Source of the DNA: KBS-83 sp963797895
GTDB lineage: Bacteria; Acidobacteriota; Terriglobia; Terriglobales; Acidobacteriaceae
Reading direction: 5' to 3'
Assembly (NCBI GenBank): GCA_963797895.1
Contig: CAWCRD010000001.1
Location: 186,001 to 250,000, forward strand
Length of the DNA stretch: 64,000 nucleotides
In this document: positions 1 to 8,726 of the stretch, one piece after another
Numbering within the stretch: the first letter of the stretch is position 1
Layout of the letters: each line of letters starts with the position of its first letter
The notes under the pieces: generated by a model
Database searches by the model: none
Seen by the model: the letters and a program-made list of their open reading frames with translations, nothing else
Told to the model about the DNA's origin: nothing
Translations under genes and position numbers: made by a program

Positions 1-207
1 CGCAGGAGTCGGCGCAGGCGTCTCTTTCGGCTTAGGGTGCGCAGGCTGAGCCTGGATCGTGTGGATCACCGTAGGCGAGGTCTGAGCCATGGCCGGCGGA
101 ATTGCGGCCATGCTCAAAGCAACCATTCCACAAAACGGCAGAGATGATTGCGCAAGGCGTCTGAACCGCCCTGATGACTTGTGTTCTGCGAATCCAGCCG
201 CCCACAT
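1..207 (-). CDS. Secreted proline-rich protein, N-terminal part only (runs off the left edge)
   Basis: An open frame reads on the minus strand from an ATG at 207 to the first base of the window with no stop, so only the first 69 residues are visible. A basic stretch (RFRRLAQ) is followed by a hydrophobic core and an AMA-Q type signal-peptidase site near residue 42. The mature start then becomes rich in Pro, Ala and Lys (QPAHPKPKETPAPTPA), the kind of linker often found before an envelope domain. The product is therefore probably exported, but the functional domain lies outside the window and no family can be named. It is divergent from the ribbon-helix-helix gene at 336, with 128 bp between the two starts. 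Confidence 0.6.
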   Translation of the reverse strand, partial: MWAAGFAEHKSSGRFRRLAQSSLPFCGMVALSMAAIPPAMAQTSPTVIHTIQAQPAHPKPKETPAPTPA

Positions 208-315
208 GACTCTTACCCTGACTTGCCCCACTCTTCATAGACTACGCCAGCGGTCGCTTCGCTCATAGCAGACCGCCGTATTGTCAAATTCATTTGCTTG
301 ATTTCATGCTGGTAC

Positions 316-335
316 CTTGGTACACATATACCAAG
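316..335. promoter_or_regulatory. Inverted repeat abutting the start codon of the ribbon-helix-helix gene (candidate operator)
   Basis: CTTGGTA and TACCAAG form perfect 7-bp arms separated by CACATA. The repeat ends at the base just before the ATG at 336 and overlaps a GGTACC palindrome at 311-316. A dyad directly at the start of a small ribbon-helix-helix gene fits autorepression, which is common in that family. The binding role is inferred. Confidence 0.45.
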
Positions 336-611
336 ATGACTGAGAGGAATACATCTCCCGGCGAGCCGATTGAAATCGAACGCGTACAGACCGGTGTCCG
401 GCTGGAAAAACACATGCTCAAAGTGCTGAAGGCCGTCGCCGAGCAGAAGGAGATGAGCCTGGGCGATCTGCTGGAGGGCATCGTGCTGCATGCGTTCGAA
501 GGCAAGGCGCCGTTTTCTCCGCAAACACTCAAGGACATCGAGCAGTTTCGAGCACTCTATGGGCTGACGCTGCGCGCCCAGGATAGCCATCAGTTCAGGG
601 AACGTCGATGA
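336..611 (+). CDS. Small ribbon-helix-helix-like DNA-binding protein
   Basis: About 91 residues from ATG 336. After a short polar N-terminus comes a strand-like segment (IERVQTGVRLEKHMLKVL), then two predicted helices (LKAVAEQKEMSLGDLLEGIVLHAFEG), the size and pattern of an Arc/MetJ or CopG-type ribbon-helix-helix protein, which binds DNA as a dimer. TTG 294 and ATG 306 are in-frame alternatives, but they would place the inverted repeat at 316-335 inside the gene; no convincing Shine-Dalgarno sequence favours any of the three. Its TGA overlaps the ATG of the next gene, so the two are translationally coupled. The fold is inferred from pattern, not from a search. Confidence 0.6.
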   Translation: MTERNTSPGEPIEIERVQTGVRLEKHMLKVLKAVAEQKEMSLGDLLEGIVLHAFEGKAPFSPQTLKDIEQFRALYGLTLRAQDSHQFRERR

Positions 612-1156
612 AGTGGATTCCGCTGCTTTCTCTCGTGCTCACCATGTCCAGTACGCCGCTTCATAGCCAGGCTGCGACGACTGCGGGAGTTGTGCAGCCA
701 CTCGCGCATGTCAGCAACACATTCAGTGTCCTTCTGAACGCCCCGATGCGCGAGGCCGCGCCGCTCTTTGGCCCGCAGGGTGAGCGAGCATGGGCCGGCG
801 AAGATTGGGATCCGCAATTCGTCTTCCCCACTCCCGCAAGAGACATTGAGGGCGCGGTCTTCACCGTGCGTCATGGAGAGCACACGGCTGTCTGGGTCAA
901 TACCGTCTTCGATGCCGAAGCGGGCCGAATGCAGTACGTGTACGTGCTTGCGGATCTGCTGGCCACCACCATCGATGTGCGGCTGCATTCGATCGATCCC
1001 ACACACACCAGAGTCGACGTGACCTACGTCCGCACCGCACTGCGCCGGGATGCAAACGAGCACGTGCTTCACCTGGGCAAGCACGACGGCCAGCAGGGGC
1101 CGGAGTGGCAAAGCTCGATCAACGCGTATCTGCGACATCGAAGCATTCCCCGGTAG
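608..1156 (+). CDS. Secreted protein of unknown function, possibly SRPBCC-like
   Basis: 182 residues with a clear N-terminal signal peptide (MKWIPLLSLVLTMSSTPLHSQA). The body alternates strand-like segments (FSVLLNAP, GAVFTVRH, TIDVRLHSI, RVDVTYVRTAL) with motifs such as LFGPQGERAW and a C-terminal helix, which recalls polyketide-cyclase/START (SRPBCC) proteins. That assignment is tentative. The ATG overlaps the stop of the upstream regulator (ATGA), so this secreted protein is probably the cargo of that small operon. No catalytic motif is visible. Confidence 0.6.
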   Translation: MKWIPLLSLVLTMSSTPLHSQAATTAGVVQPLAHVSNTFSVLLNAPMREAAPLFGPQGERAWAGEDWDPQFVFPTPARDIEGAVFTVRHGEHTAVWVNTVFDAEAGRMQYVYVLADLLATTIDVRLHSIDPTHTRVDVTYVRTALRRDANEHVLHLGKHDGQQGPEWQSSINAYLRHRSIPR

Positions 1157-1241
1157 CAGCGCTTGTGCCGGGCCGTGTGGCTTTGCGCTGCATACGGTGG
1201 TTGTGTTGAAGTAAGGGCGTGCTGCTGTCGGTGATACCGCG

Positions 1242-2240
1242 ATGAATCTCTCTCTCCTCCGGCGTTTGGCTGGCGCAATGCTGCTGCTGACCATGGCGAT
1301 TCCGGCGTTCGGCGTCTCCTGCAAGACCCAGGGCACGATGACAGAGGCCGAGCGGACGCCTATCGTGCAGGCTGCGCGGCAGATTGCATTGGACGTCCAG
1401 GGCGGCCGCACCGCCGACCTGAAGGCTGCCACAGTTCCCGAGGTCGCCGCTAATTTCAACAGCATCGCGCAGGCCTCAGCAGCGCTGGCCCCGCTCATCT
1501 CCGGAGCGACGATCACGGTCGACGCCGTCTACCGGCTGGACGCCTCCGATGCCAAGCCGGGCGACGAACAGGAACAGTTCTTCTGCGATGCGGGCGAAAA
1601 CGCTCACGTCGTGTTCAGCATTCAGCACCTGCCGCCGGGGCAATTCGCGTTTGCGCTGGTGCACGCAACCGGCGTGGCAAAGCCGCAGCAGTTGTCGCTG
1701 CTGCTGCAATCGTCGAACGCCAACGCTCCCTGGCAGCTTGCGGGCTTCTTCCCCAAGCCGCTCACGGTCGCCGGCCATGATGGTCTGTGGTACTGGAAGC
1801 AGGCTCGCGTCTACGGGCAGAAGAAGCAGGCTTGGAACGCGTGGTTCTACTATTCGACGGCCGTCTATCTGCTGCAGCCTGCGGGCTTCTTTTCGAGCAC
1901 GAATTTTGAAAAGCTCGTAGATGAGCAGCAGGCGGCACATCCCTCCGACCTGCCCGGCACAACGCCGATCACCATCACGGCCGATGGCGCGAGCTACAAA
2001 GTCACCAGTCTGCGCACGGACGACGAACTGGGCGGCCTGGACCTGGTCGCTCACTATAATTCGACCAGCAACGATCCCGTCACGAATCGAACGCATACCA
2101 TTGCGGTAATGCGCGGCCTGCTTGCGCTGCATCCGGAGCTACGCGAAGCATTTCACGGGCTGTGGGTTTTCGCAGATGCCGGACCCGAGGGACAGGCCTT
2201 CTCGCTCGAACAGCCGATGGGGGCGATACCTCGGAGTTAA
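1242..2240 (+). CDS. Secreted hypothetical protein
   Basis: 332 residues. The N-terminus (NLSLLRRLAGAMLLLTMAIPAFG) is a signal peptide, followed by a mature start SCKTQG. The rest is a mixed fold with several aromatic-rich patches (WYWKQARVYG, AWNAWFYYSTAVYLLQPAGFF), the second resembling a helical-repeat segment. I do not recognise a family. It lies 85 bp after the preceding gene in the same direction, and its stop codon falls inside a long palindrome (2230-2260). It is probably periplasmic or outer-membrane associated. Confidence 0.6.
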   Translation: MNLSLLRRLAGAMLLLTMAIPAFGVSCKTQGTMTEAERTPIVQAARQIALDVQGGRTADLKAATVPEVAANFNSIAQASAALAPLISGATITVDAVYRLDASDAKPGDEQEQFFCDAGENAHVVFSIQHLPPGQFAFALVHATGVAKPQQLSLLLQSSNANAPWQLAGFFPKPLTVAGHDGLWYWKQARVYGQKKQAWNAWFYYSTAVYLLQPAGFFSSTNFEKLVDEQQAAHPSDLPGTTPITITADGASYKVTSLRTDDELGGLDLVAHYNSTSNDPVTNRTHTIAVMRGLLALHPELREAFHGLWVFADAGPEGQAFSLEQPMGAIPRS

Positions 2241-2260
2241 AGTACTACTTTAACTCTGAG
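2230..2260. terminator. Long perfect-stem palindrome between convergent genes
   Basis: GAGTTAAAGTA (2234-2244) and TACTTTAACTC (2246-2256) are perfect 11-bp arms around a single C. After one mismatch, three more pairs follow (2230-2232 with 2258-2260). The stem contains the TAA of the upstream gene and lies 13 bp before the end of the convergent methyltransferase gene. No clear U-tract follows, so it may be a bidirectional terminator or a protein-binding site. Confidence 0.5.
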
Positions 2261-2273
2261 TTTAGCCAGCGAA

Positions 2274-3296
2274 TTACTTGATTCCAACGACCATCGAATC
2301 CGGTCCGACGAGATGTTCTACATAGGCCTCCCGGAACCCCGCCTCGCGCATCCAGCCAATGCAGTCCGCACCCGTGTAGTCGAAGCCGCCCGGCGTCTCG
2401 ATGAGCATGTTAAGGCTCATCAATAGACCGAAAGCATTCTTCGACCGGTCATCATCGATCATCGCGTCATAGACCACCAGCGCTCCGCCCGGATTGAGCG
2501 CTTCGAACGCTTTGGAGATCAGCATCTTTTTCTGCTCGAGGTCCCAGTCGTGCAGGATGTGTCCCATGGTGAATGCGTCGACGGTTGGCAGAGGATCGCG
2601 GAAGAAGTCGCCCGGCTCAAACCGAACGCGCTCGGCGACGCCATTCGCTTTGGCATATTCCTCGAAGATTGGAGCTGCTTCGGGCAGGTCGAATCCGATT
2701 CCGCGCAGATGAGGATTGGCGAGCGCAATCTGAACCGCCAGATCGCCTTGCGCCGTGCCGAGGTCGGCAAAACTGCGATGGTCTGCCCACTTCACCGTGC
2801 GCGCAATCGCGAGGTTTGCGCCGTGGCTGATGGCGGACATCGCCGAAAGAAATCCCTTGAGCCGTGCGGGATCGGAGTACAGGGCGGTGAACGGCGAACC
2901 GCTGGTGTCGTGCTTCGCCTCATTCTGCTGCTGCCCCGTTCGCAGCGCCTCTGTCAGATAATTCCAGAAGCCGTAGAGCCTAGCATTCGCCATTTCCAGA
3001 ATGCCGCCGATGTAGCCCGGCTTGTTGCGGTTGAGAAAGGCGGCGGCCTCCGGTGAATTGCAGTAGTGGTCCTGCGTTCGATGCAGGAAGCCGAGCGCGA
3101 CGAGCGCATCCAGGAAATCGCGCGCCGAGCGGGGATGCAGCCCAAGCCGGCCGGCTAATTCGTGGAACTCTGCCGGGCCCTGGCCCAGTTCTGTAAACAC
3201 ACCCATTTGGACTGCGCTGAGTAGCGCCTTGCGACCCATAAAGCCTAAACCTACCTGCATAATGCGGTCCGGCGTCGGACCCGCGGCAACACTCAT
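2274..3296 (-). CDS. SAM-dependent O-methyltransferase (methyltransf_2 family)
   Basis: 340 residues, typical for the caffeate/hydroxyneurosporene/acetylserotonin O-methyltransferase family. The N-terminal region (about 15-100) looks like the winged-helix dimerisation domain (ELAGRLGLHPRSARDFLDAL). The SAM-binding glycine motif DLGTAQGD is at 178-185, the acidic ribose-binding end of strand 2 is GIGFDLP, and HILHDW at 246-251 carries the usual catalytic-base His. The ATG at 3296 has GAGGGG about nine bases upstream. The substrate cannot be read from the sequence; phenolic or polyketide hydroxyls are usual. It appears monocistronic and divergent from the nitroreductase gene, with 286 bp between them. 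Confidence 0.85.
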   Translation of the reverse strand: MSVAAGPTPDRIMQVGLGFMGRKALLSAVQMGVFTELGQGPAEFHELAGRLGLHPRSARDFLDALVALGFLHRTQDHYCNSPEAAAFLNRNKPGYIGGILEMANARLYGFWNYLTEALRTGQQQNEAKHDTSGSPFTALYSDPARLKGFLSAMSAISHGANLAIARTVKWADHRSFADLGTAQGDLAVQIALANPHLRGIGFDLPEAAPIFEEYAKANGVAERVRFEPGDFFRDPLPTVDAFTMGHILHDWDLEQKKMLISKAFEALNPGGALVVYDAMIDDDRSKNAFGLLMSLNMLIETPGGFDYTGADCIGWMREAGFREAYVEHLVGPDSMVVGIK

Positions 3297-3582
3297 GTTG
3301 TAAACCCCTCATCATGGAAAAATTTGATTCGACATACCCGCCGCACCGACGCGGGTTGTTGTTCGTGACTTGTAAGAGCGTGCACTTCCACCCGGAGGAC
3401 CGGCAAGGGAGCAGTCCGGGCTTGTCCGGCGCACAGACTAGAGGAGCGTTTTGCCGGTGGCAAGCGGAAAAATAGTGATTCGATCCGTTCCGTTGCCGTA
3501 AGAGCATCAGACAAGAAATGGCCGCGGCTCGCTACGAGCCATAAATGCTGGTCCGCGGCAGGCACTACACTAAACAGGAGCA

Positions 3583-4254
3583 ATGAGTACGGAAAAACCT
3601 CTTTCCCGGGCGATCCAGGACCGCCGCGCGACACCCAGCTTCGATGGCCGGCCGATTCCGTTCAAGGACTTGCGCCGCATCCTCGATGCCGGATTGAGCG
3701 CGCCGAGCGCATACAATCTGCAGCCCTGGCGCTTTATCGTCGTGCGCAGCGCGGAGCAGAAGCATCGCCTGCGCAGCGCCTGCTTCAACCAGCCGAAGGT
3801 GGATGAGGCCTCCGCGGTGATCGTGGCCTGCGGCGATGCCGATGGCTGGCGCACCGGCGACCTGGAAGAGATGCTGCGCATGGGCCGCGAAAACGGCATG
3901 CCGGAGAATTATGCCGAACAGGCCAAGGCCGCGATTCCCGCGTACCTGTCCAATCATCCAAACCTGCCGATGTGGCTCAACCGCCACGTCATGATTGCCT
4001 TTACCCACATGATGCTGATGGCAGAAGTGCTGGGCTACGACACCGCGCCCATGGAAGGCTACGAGCCGGAGAAGGTCAGCGAAATCCTGAAATTGCCGCT
4101 GAGCTACAGCACGGTCGCGCTGCTGGCCGTGGGCTGGGGACGCGGCGCGGACAAATTTGCCGGCGGACGGTTCTCCTCTTCGCGAACAGTCTTTGGCGAG
4201 GAATACGGGCGTCCCTTAGTTGACGATAAGGCCGACAACGGGACAGAAGAATAA
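3583..4254 (+). CDS. Nitroreductase family FMN-dependent oxidoreductase
   Basis: 223 residues, the usual length. The N-terminus has the RRATPSFDGRPIP pattern and then SAPSAYNLQPWRFIVV, the nitroreductase FMN-binding signature. Near the C-terminus ALLAVGWGRG matches the second flavin-contact segment. Such enzymes reduce nitro groups, quinones or enones with NAD(P)H. AGGAG lies just before the ATG. The gene is followed after 8 bp by a NUDIX hydrolase and then an alpha/beta hydrolase, suggesting one short operon of general detoxification or housecleaning enzymes. The substrate is unknown. Confidence 0.85.
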   Translation: MSTEKPLSRAIQDRRATPSFDGRPIPFKDLRRILDAGLSAPSAYNLQPWRFIVVRSAEQKHRLRSACFNQPKVDEASAVIVACGDADGWRTGDLEEMLRMGRENGMPENYAEQAKAAIPAYLSNHPNLPMWLNRHVMIAFTHMMLMAEVLGYDTAPMEGYEPEKVSEILKLPLSYSTVALLAVGWGRGADKFAGGRFSSSRTVFGEEYGRPLVDDKADNGTEE

Positions 4255-4262
4255 GCGCCGGC

Positions 4263-4802
4263 ATGCAGAGAGAATTTCCGAATGCCCCAATCGCCGGGGT
4301 GGGAGCAGTCGTGCTGGATGCGCAGCAGCGCGTGCTGCTGGTGCGGCGCGGCCAGGAACCCCTGATGGGCGAGTGGTCGATTCCCGGCGGGGCGCTGGAG
4401 TTAGGCGAGCGGCTGGAGGACGGCGTGCGGCGCGAGGTCCGCGAAGAGACCGGACTTGACGTGACTCCGGAGGAGATTGTCGCAGTCTTCGATCACATCT
4501 CGCACGCTGAAGATGATCCGAAGCGCGTGCGCTTTCACTACGTTCTGGTGGACTATCGCTGCCGTGTTGCCGGCGGCACCCTGCGCAGCGCTACCGATGT
4601 GACAGAAGCGCGCTGGGCAAGCTGGGAGGAACTGACCGGCGATAATGTGCTGGCAGTTCGTCCGTTCACGCTGAGCGTCATCCGCAAAGCGCTGGATCAG
4701 GCGGTCCACGCAAATTCTTCCGCGAACAACGATGAGATCGTCACGCGAGAGCCAAGTGTCAAGACAGGCCGACCTGCCGTGCAGGAGGAACCGTTTCCTT
4801 GA
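4263..4802 (+). CDS. NUDIX hydrolase
   Basis: 179 residues. The Nudix box is complete: GALELGERLEDGVRREVREETGL gives G-x5-E-x7-REVREETGL around residues 42-65. The start VGAVVLDAQQRVLLVRRGQEPLMGEWSIPGG is the typical leading sheet of MutT/ADP-ribose-type enzymes, which hydrolyse nucleoside diphosphates linked to another group. The last 30 residues are polar and look disordered. The gene lies in an operon between the nitroreductase (8 bp upstream) and the alpha/beta hydrolase, whose TTG start overlaps its TGA. The substrate is not predictable. Confidence 0.85.
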   Translation: MQREFPNAPIAGVGAVVLDAQQRVLLVRRGQEPLMGEWSIPGGALELGERLEDGVRREVREETGLDVTPEEIVAVFDHISHAEDDPKRVRFHYVLVDYRCRVAGGTLRSATDVTEARWASWEELTGDNVLAVRPFTLSVIRKALDQAVHANSSANNDEIVTREPSVKTGRPAVQEEPFP

Positions 4803-5845
4803 GCCCCAGTCGCCCGAGCGGCCGCACCGATCGCGCACGCCGGATGCGTAATGCCCAGACAGAAGAGCCGAAACCGCAGCTTACGCTGAGTTGGAAGACG
4901 TACGGCTACGCGGTACTGGTGATGATGGCTTTGTTTCTCGCCGCCGCCGTGGTGGTATGGCTGCGACCGGTCGCGGTGCTGGAAGCGCTGACGCACGCAC
5001 GCCTCGCATACAGCGGCTTTCACAATGAGTACACGACAATCCGCGGCAATCGCATTCACTATTACGAAGGCGGCAGCGGCAGTGGGGCTCCGGTAGTGCT
5101 GGTGCATGGCCTGGGCAGCCGGGCAGAGGACTGGGCCAACCTGATGCCGCAGCTCAAGCAGGCCGGCTTTCATGTGTACGCGATCGATCTGCTGGGCTAC
5201 GGCCGATCGGCGCGGCCTGCGAACGCTGCCTACTCGATTCCGGAAGAGGCGCAATACGTAGAAGCGTTCCTGGCGCAGCATCAGTTGCAGAAGGTCAATC
5301 TCGCCGGGTGGTCCATGGGCGGATGGGTTGCCATGCGGGTTGCCCTGGACGTTCCGCAGCGCATCGGGAGGCTCGTCCTCTGCGACGCCGCCGGTATTCG
5401 CTTCCAGCCTGATTTCACGCCGTTCGACCTGGCGCCCACGACGATTGCCGCAGTGCAACGCCTGTATCGCCTGCTGATGCCGCAGCCGGAGCACGTCCCC
5501 GATTTTCTGGCACGCGACATGATCCGCAGATTCAAGCGGCTGAACTGGGTGGTGGATCGCAGCGCACGCTCGATGTTCACCGGCGCCGACCTGCTGGATG
5601 GCAAGCTGGGCGAGCTCAGGATGCCCACGCTCATCGTCTGGGGTAAGCAGGACCACATGATTCCGCTTGCAAGCGGCATAGTGATGCATCAGCAGATTCC
5701 GCAATCCGTGCTTGAGATCTATGACGGCTGCGGCCACCTTGCGCCGGGCCAGTGCGCCGCGCGCATCGGGCCGCGGCTGATCGATTTTCTCAACGGCAAA
5801 GCCGCCGCAGAGCGAACAGACGACAGAAGATCGCGGATCCACTAA
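4799..5845 (+). CDS. Membrane-anchored alpha/beta hydrolase
   Basis: 348 residues from a TTG that overlaps the NUDIX stop (TTGA) and is preceded by AGGAGG at ten bases; an ATG at 4844 lacks a ribosome site. A cytoplasmic tail is followed by one transmembrane helix (about 35-56), then the hydrolase domain: oxyanion segment VHGLG, nucleophile elbow GWSMGG with Ser172, acid in WGKQD and His in GCGHLAP. The strand spacing fits the esterase/lipase/haloperoxidase group. The catalytic domain probably sits outside the cytoplasmic membrane. The 3' end overlaps the convergent sensor-kinase gene by 56 bp. Confidence 0.85.
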   Translation: MSPSRPSGRTDRARRMRNAQTEEPKPQLTLSWKTYGYAVLVMMALFLAAAVVVWLRPVAVLEALTHARLAYSGFHNEYTTIRGNRIHYYEGGSGSGAPVVLVHGLGSRAEDWANLMPQLKQAGFHVYAIDLLGYGRSARPANAAYSIPEEAQYVEAFLAQHQLQKVNLAGWSMGGWVAMRVALDVPQRIGRLVLCDAAGIRFQPDFTPFDLAPTTIAAVQRLYRLLMPQPEHVPDFLARDMIRRFKRLNWVVDRSARSMFTGADLLDGKLGELRMPTLIVWGKQDHMIPLASGIVMHQQIPQSVLEIYDGCGHLAPGQCAARIGPRLIDFLNGKAAAERTDDRRSRIH

Positions 5846-7308
5846 CGAATACTTTGCTTCTCGTCGCTGGTTTGGGCCATGCGCCTGGCATCACCGGCAT
5901 GATTACCGGCAGAGTCACGACGGCGCGCGCTCCCCAGCCTGGCTTCCGGTTCATCAATCTGACAGAGCCGGCATGGGCCTCGACAATCTGGCGTGCCAAC
6001 GCAAGCCCTACACCGCTGCCGCCGCTTTTCGTGGTGTAGAAGGGCACAAAGAGATTCGAGTCATTGGCGATGCCGGGGCCGTTGTCCTCGATGCCGATGA
6101 CGGACATTGCCGGCGTCCACTTGCCATCCCACCTGCACGCGCGGCCTCCCTGTCCGGCAGGTCAGCGCCGCTTCCACCGCATTGCGCACCAGGTTGATGA
6201 GCAGCTGCTCGATCTGGTCGGGGTCGATGGTCAGGGTCACGTCGGGGCCGCCGGTGATTTCGGCCTTCAGCCGCTGTTCTAAAGCAAGCGTGCGCTCGAT
6301 CAGCGGCGCGAGCGGCGTCTTCTGTAACCGCGGAGGCGGCAATTGCGCGAGCTGACGATACGCCTGCACAAAACGGTACAGCGATTCTGCGCGGCTCTCC
6401 ACAACCAGAAGGCCGCGGTCAAGGTCTTCGTCCGTTGCCACACCGGAGATGAGCTGCGTCCGCAGCGTGCCGGCAATCGACTTGATCGGCGCGAGCGAGT
6501 TGTTGATCTCGTGACCGAGCACGCGGATGAGCCGTTGCCAGGCCTGCCGCTCTTCCTCACGGAGCGCCGCGCTGACATCGGTCAGCAGCAGCAGAGCATG
6601 CGGCACTCCCCGCTGGCGGAAGGTGCTGCGGTGCACCATCCAGCGCGTGCTGCGGCCATCCTGCTCCAGCTCCACGACGCCTTCGTCCGGCTCTTCGAGC
6701 AGTCCAGTCAGTCCAAGCTCCTCCGCCGGCTCGCCGACACTTTCGTCCGGCGCTAAAGCAAGAACAGTTTCTGCCGCGGGGTTCAGCAGGCGAAGCACGC
6801 CCGCGGGATCGAACGCGAGCACAGGCGCATCGATCGAGCTGACGACGCGGCGCAGCAGGGCGGACGCCTCCAACGCGCCGGCGCGCTGGTCCTGCAGCAT
6901 GTCAGCAAGCGCGTTGATCTCGATCGCCAGCTCGCCCAGCACATCGCCAGTAGCCGAGCCGCGCGCGCGGAACGCGTAATCGTCCTCGCGCAATGCGCTG
7001 ACGACGTTCGTGAGCGTCTGCAGCGGACGAACGACGTGCTCGACCAGCAGACCGTAGACGATCAGCGTGACGAAGACGATGACGCCAAGCAGCGTGAACC
7101 ACAGGCTGGTGGAAGCGTGTTGCGAGACGAGCAGCCCGCAGCACACCGCGAGGCCAGGCAGCGCGATGCACATCACGAGCACGCGCAGTCGCGCCTCAAA
7201 GCTCATGCCCTGCGTGGGCCGCTGCCGTCCACTGCGGCGGCGCGACCCGTGAATGCGTATGCGTCGATTTCCAGATGCCCGGTCTGAGGGTGGCTCCCTA
7301 GATGGCAT
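5790..7308 (-). pseudogene. NtrY-like sensor histidine kinase, interrupted by a single-base frameshift
   Basis: Two overlapping frames together make one complete kinase. Frame one (start 7308) encodes two transmembrane helices (about 43-90), a HAMP-like linker, a PAS-like domain (about 150-250), the phospho-acceptor motif with His266 in GHEINNSLAPIKS, and the ATPase N-box NLVRNAVEAAL. Near 6106 the frame fails, and the next frame carries the G1 box IEDNGPGI, then FVPFYTTKSGGSGVGLAL. Removing one A from GGCAATGTCC would restore a continuous protein. Both halves are well preserved, so this is a very recent mutation or an assembly error. The ATG lies inside the end of the response-regulator gene (11-bp overlap), making the two a coupled pair at the end of the exporter operon. 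Confidence 0.8.
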
Positions 7309-8722
7309 ATTTTTCCATCCGCCGATAAAGGGCGCCGCGGCTGAGGCCCAGGGCCTCCGCCGCCTGGCTCACGTTGCCTTGGGCACGCGCCAGCGCCTTG
7401 CGGATGAGGATACTCTCGACTGCTTCCAGACTCATATCGTCAAGGCTGGTAGACGCGACCGCGGAGCGCGGCGGCGTCAGATTCAGATCGCCGATATCTA
7501 CCTTCTCGGCGCGCGCCATCAACACGGCACGCTCAATGCAGTGGTCCAGCTCGCGCACGTTGCCCGGCCACGCGTATTGCATCATGATTTCCAATGCCCG
7601 CGGCGCAAAGCCGGATAGCAGACGCCGATAGCGTTTGCTCCAGCGCGAAAGAAAATGGCCGGCCAGCAGCGGTATGTCCTCGCGGCGCTCGCGCAGTGGC
7701 GGCAGATGGATCTCCACCGTATTGAGGCGAAAGAGCAGGTCCGGACGGAAGCGGCCTTCCTCGCTCTCCTTATGCAAATCAGCATTGGTGGCGGAGAGCA
7801 GCCGCACATCGACCTTGCGGGTCTTCGAGGAACCGACGCGCTCCAATTCGCCTGTCTCGAGCACGCGCAGCAGCTTTGCCTGCTGGCGCAGCGGCACGTT
7901 GGCAATCTCGTCGAGAAAGAGCGTGCCGTGATCCGCCAGCTCGAATCGGCCGATGCGGTCCGTGCGAGCATCGGTGAAGGCGCCCTTCACATGGCCAAAG
8001 ATCTCGCTTTCAAAAGTGCCCTCGGGCAGTGCTCCGGTATTGACGGCGACCAGCGATCGCTGTGCGCGCGAGGAAAGCATATGTAGCGTTTGCGCCACGA
8101 CTTCCTTGCCCGTACCATGTTCGCCAGTGATGAGCACGTTGGCGTCGGAGGGACCGATGCGCGCAACCATCTCAAGCACCGGCTGCATGGCGCGGGATTC
8201 TGCGATCAGCGTCGGCAACCCATCGGCGCGTAGAAAGCGGTTCTCCGCCTCCAGCATGTCGGCCTGGCGCTGCACGCGGTGCAGATCGAGCTGCGTGCGC
8301 AGCACCGTGAGTAGGCGCGCGTTATCCCAGGGCTTTTGGATGAAATCGGCAGCGCCGCGGCGCATCGCTTCCACAGCCAGCTCCACGCTGCTCCACGCCG
8401 TCATCACGATGATCGGTACACGCAGGCCGTAGCTTTGAATCTCAGCGAGCAGGTCGATGCCCTCTGCACCCGACGTGGTGTCGCGCGTGTAGTTCATGTC
8501 CAGCAGCAGCGCTTCGTACGTTTCGCTCGCCAGACATTCGATGACCTGGCGCGGCGATGCAGCACGATCCAGCCGGTAGCCCTCCGGACGCAGCAGGATG
8601 TCCAGCGCATCAAGGATGGCGGGCTGGTCGTCTGCAATCAGCAGACGCGGCCGCTGGCTCTCCTGCGTCTGCGTGCCGTTGGCCGTGGAGCGCTGTCGCG
8701 TGCTGCGCATACTGGTTGTCAC
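7298..8722 (-). CDS. NtrC-family sigma-54-type response regulator
   Basis: 474 residues. The receiver domain (about 25-140) has the acidic pair ADD at 30-32, phospho-acceptor Asp75 in LLLDMN and Lys130 in FIQKPW. The AAA+ domain has Walker A GEHGTGKE (200-207), the sigma-54 contact loop as GAFTDA (247-252) instead of the canonical GAFTGA, and Walker B GTLFLDEI. A Fis-type helix-turn-helix ends the protein (VSQAAEALGLSRGALYRRMEKY). It starts at GTG 8722, a few bases after the TolC stop; ATG 8710 is possible. It lies between the exporter genes and its kinase, so it probably controls the exporter operon, but I found no acceptable sigma-54 promoter before the first gene. Confidence 0.9.
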   Translation of the reverse strand: MTTSMRSTRQRSTANGTQTQESQRPRLLIADDQPAILDALDILLRPEGYRLDRAASPRQVIECLASETYEALLLDMNYTRDTTSGAEGIDLLAEIQSYGLRVPIIVMTAWSSVELAVEAMRRGAADFIQKPWDNARLLTVLRTQLDLHRVQRQADMLEAENRFLRADGLPTLIAESRAMQPVLEMVARIGPSDANVLITGEHGTGKEVVAQTLHMLSSRAQRSLVAVNTGALPEGTFESEIFGHVKGAFTDARTDRIGRFELADHGTLFLDEIANVPLRQQAKLLRVLETGELERVGSSKTRKVDVRLLSATNADLHKESEEGRFRPDLLFRLNTVEIHLPPLRERREDIPLLAGHFLSRWSKRYRRLLSGFAPRALEIMMQYAWPGNVRELDHCIERAVLMARAEKVDIGDLNLTPPRSAVASTSLDDMSLEAVESILIRKALARAQGNVSQAAEALGLSRGALYRRMEKYAI

Positions 8723-8726
8723 TCTA

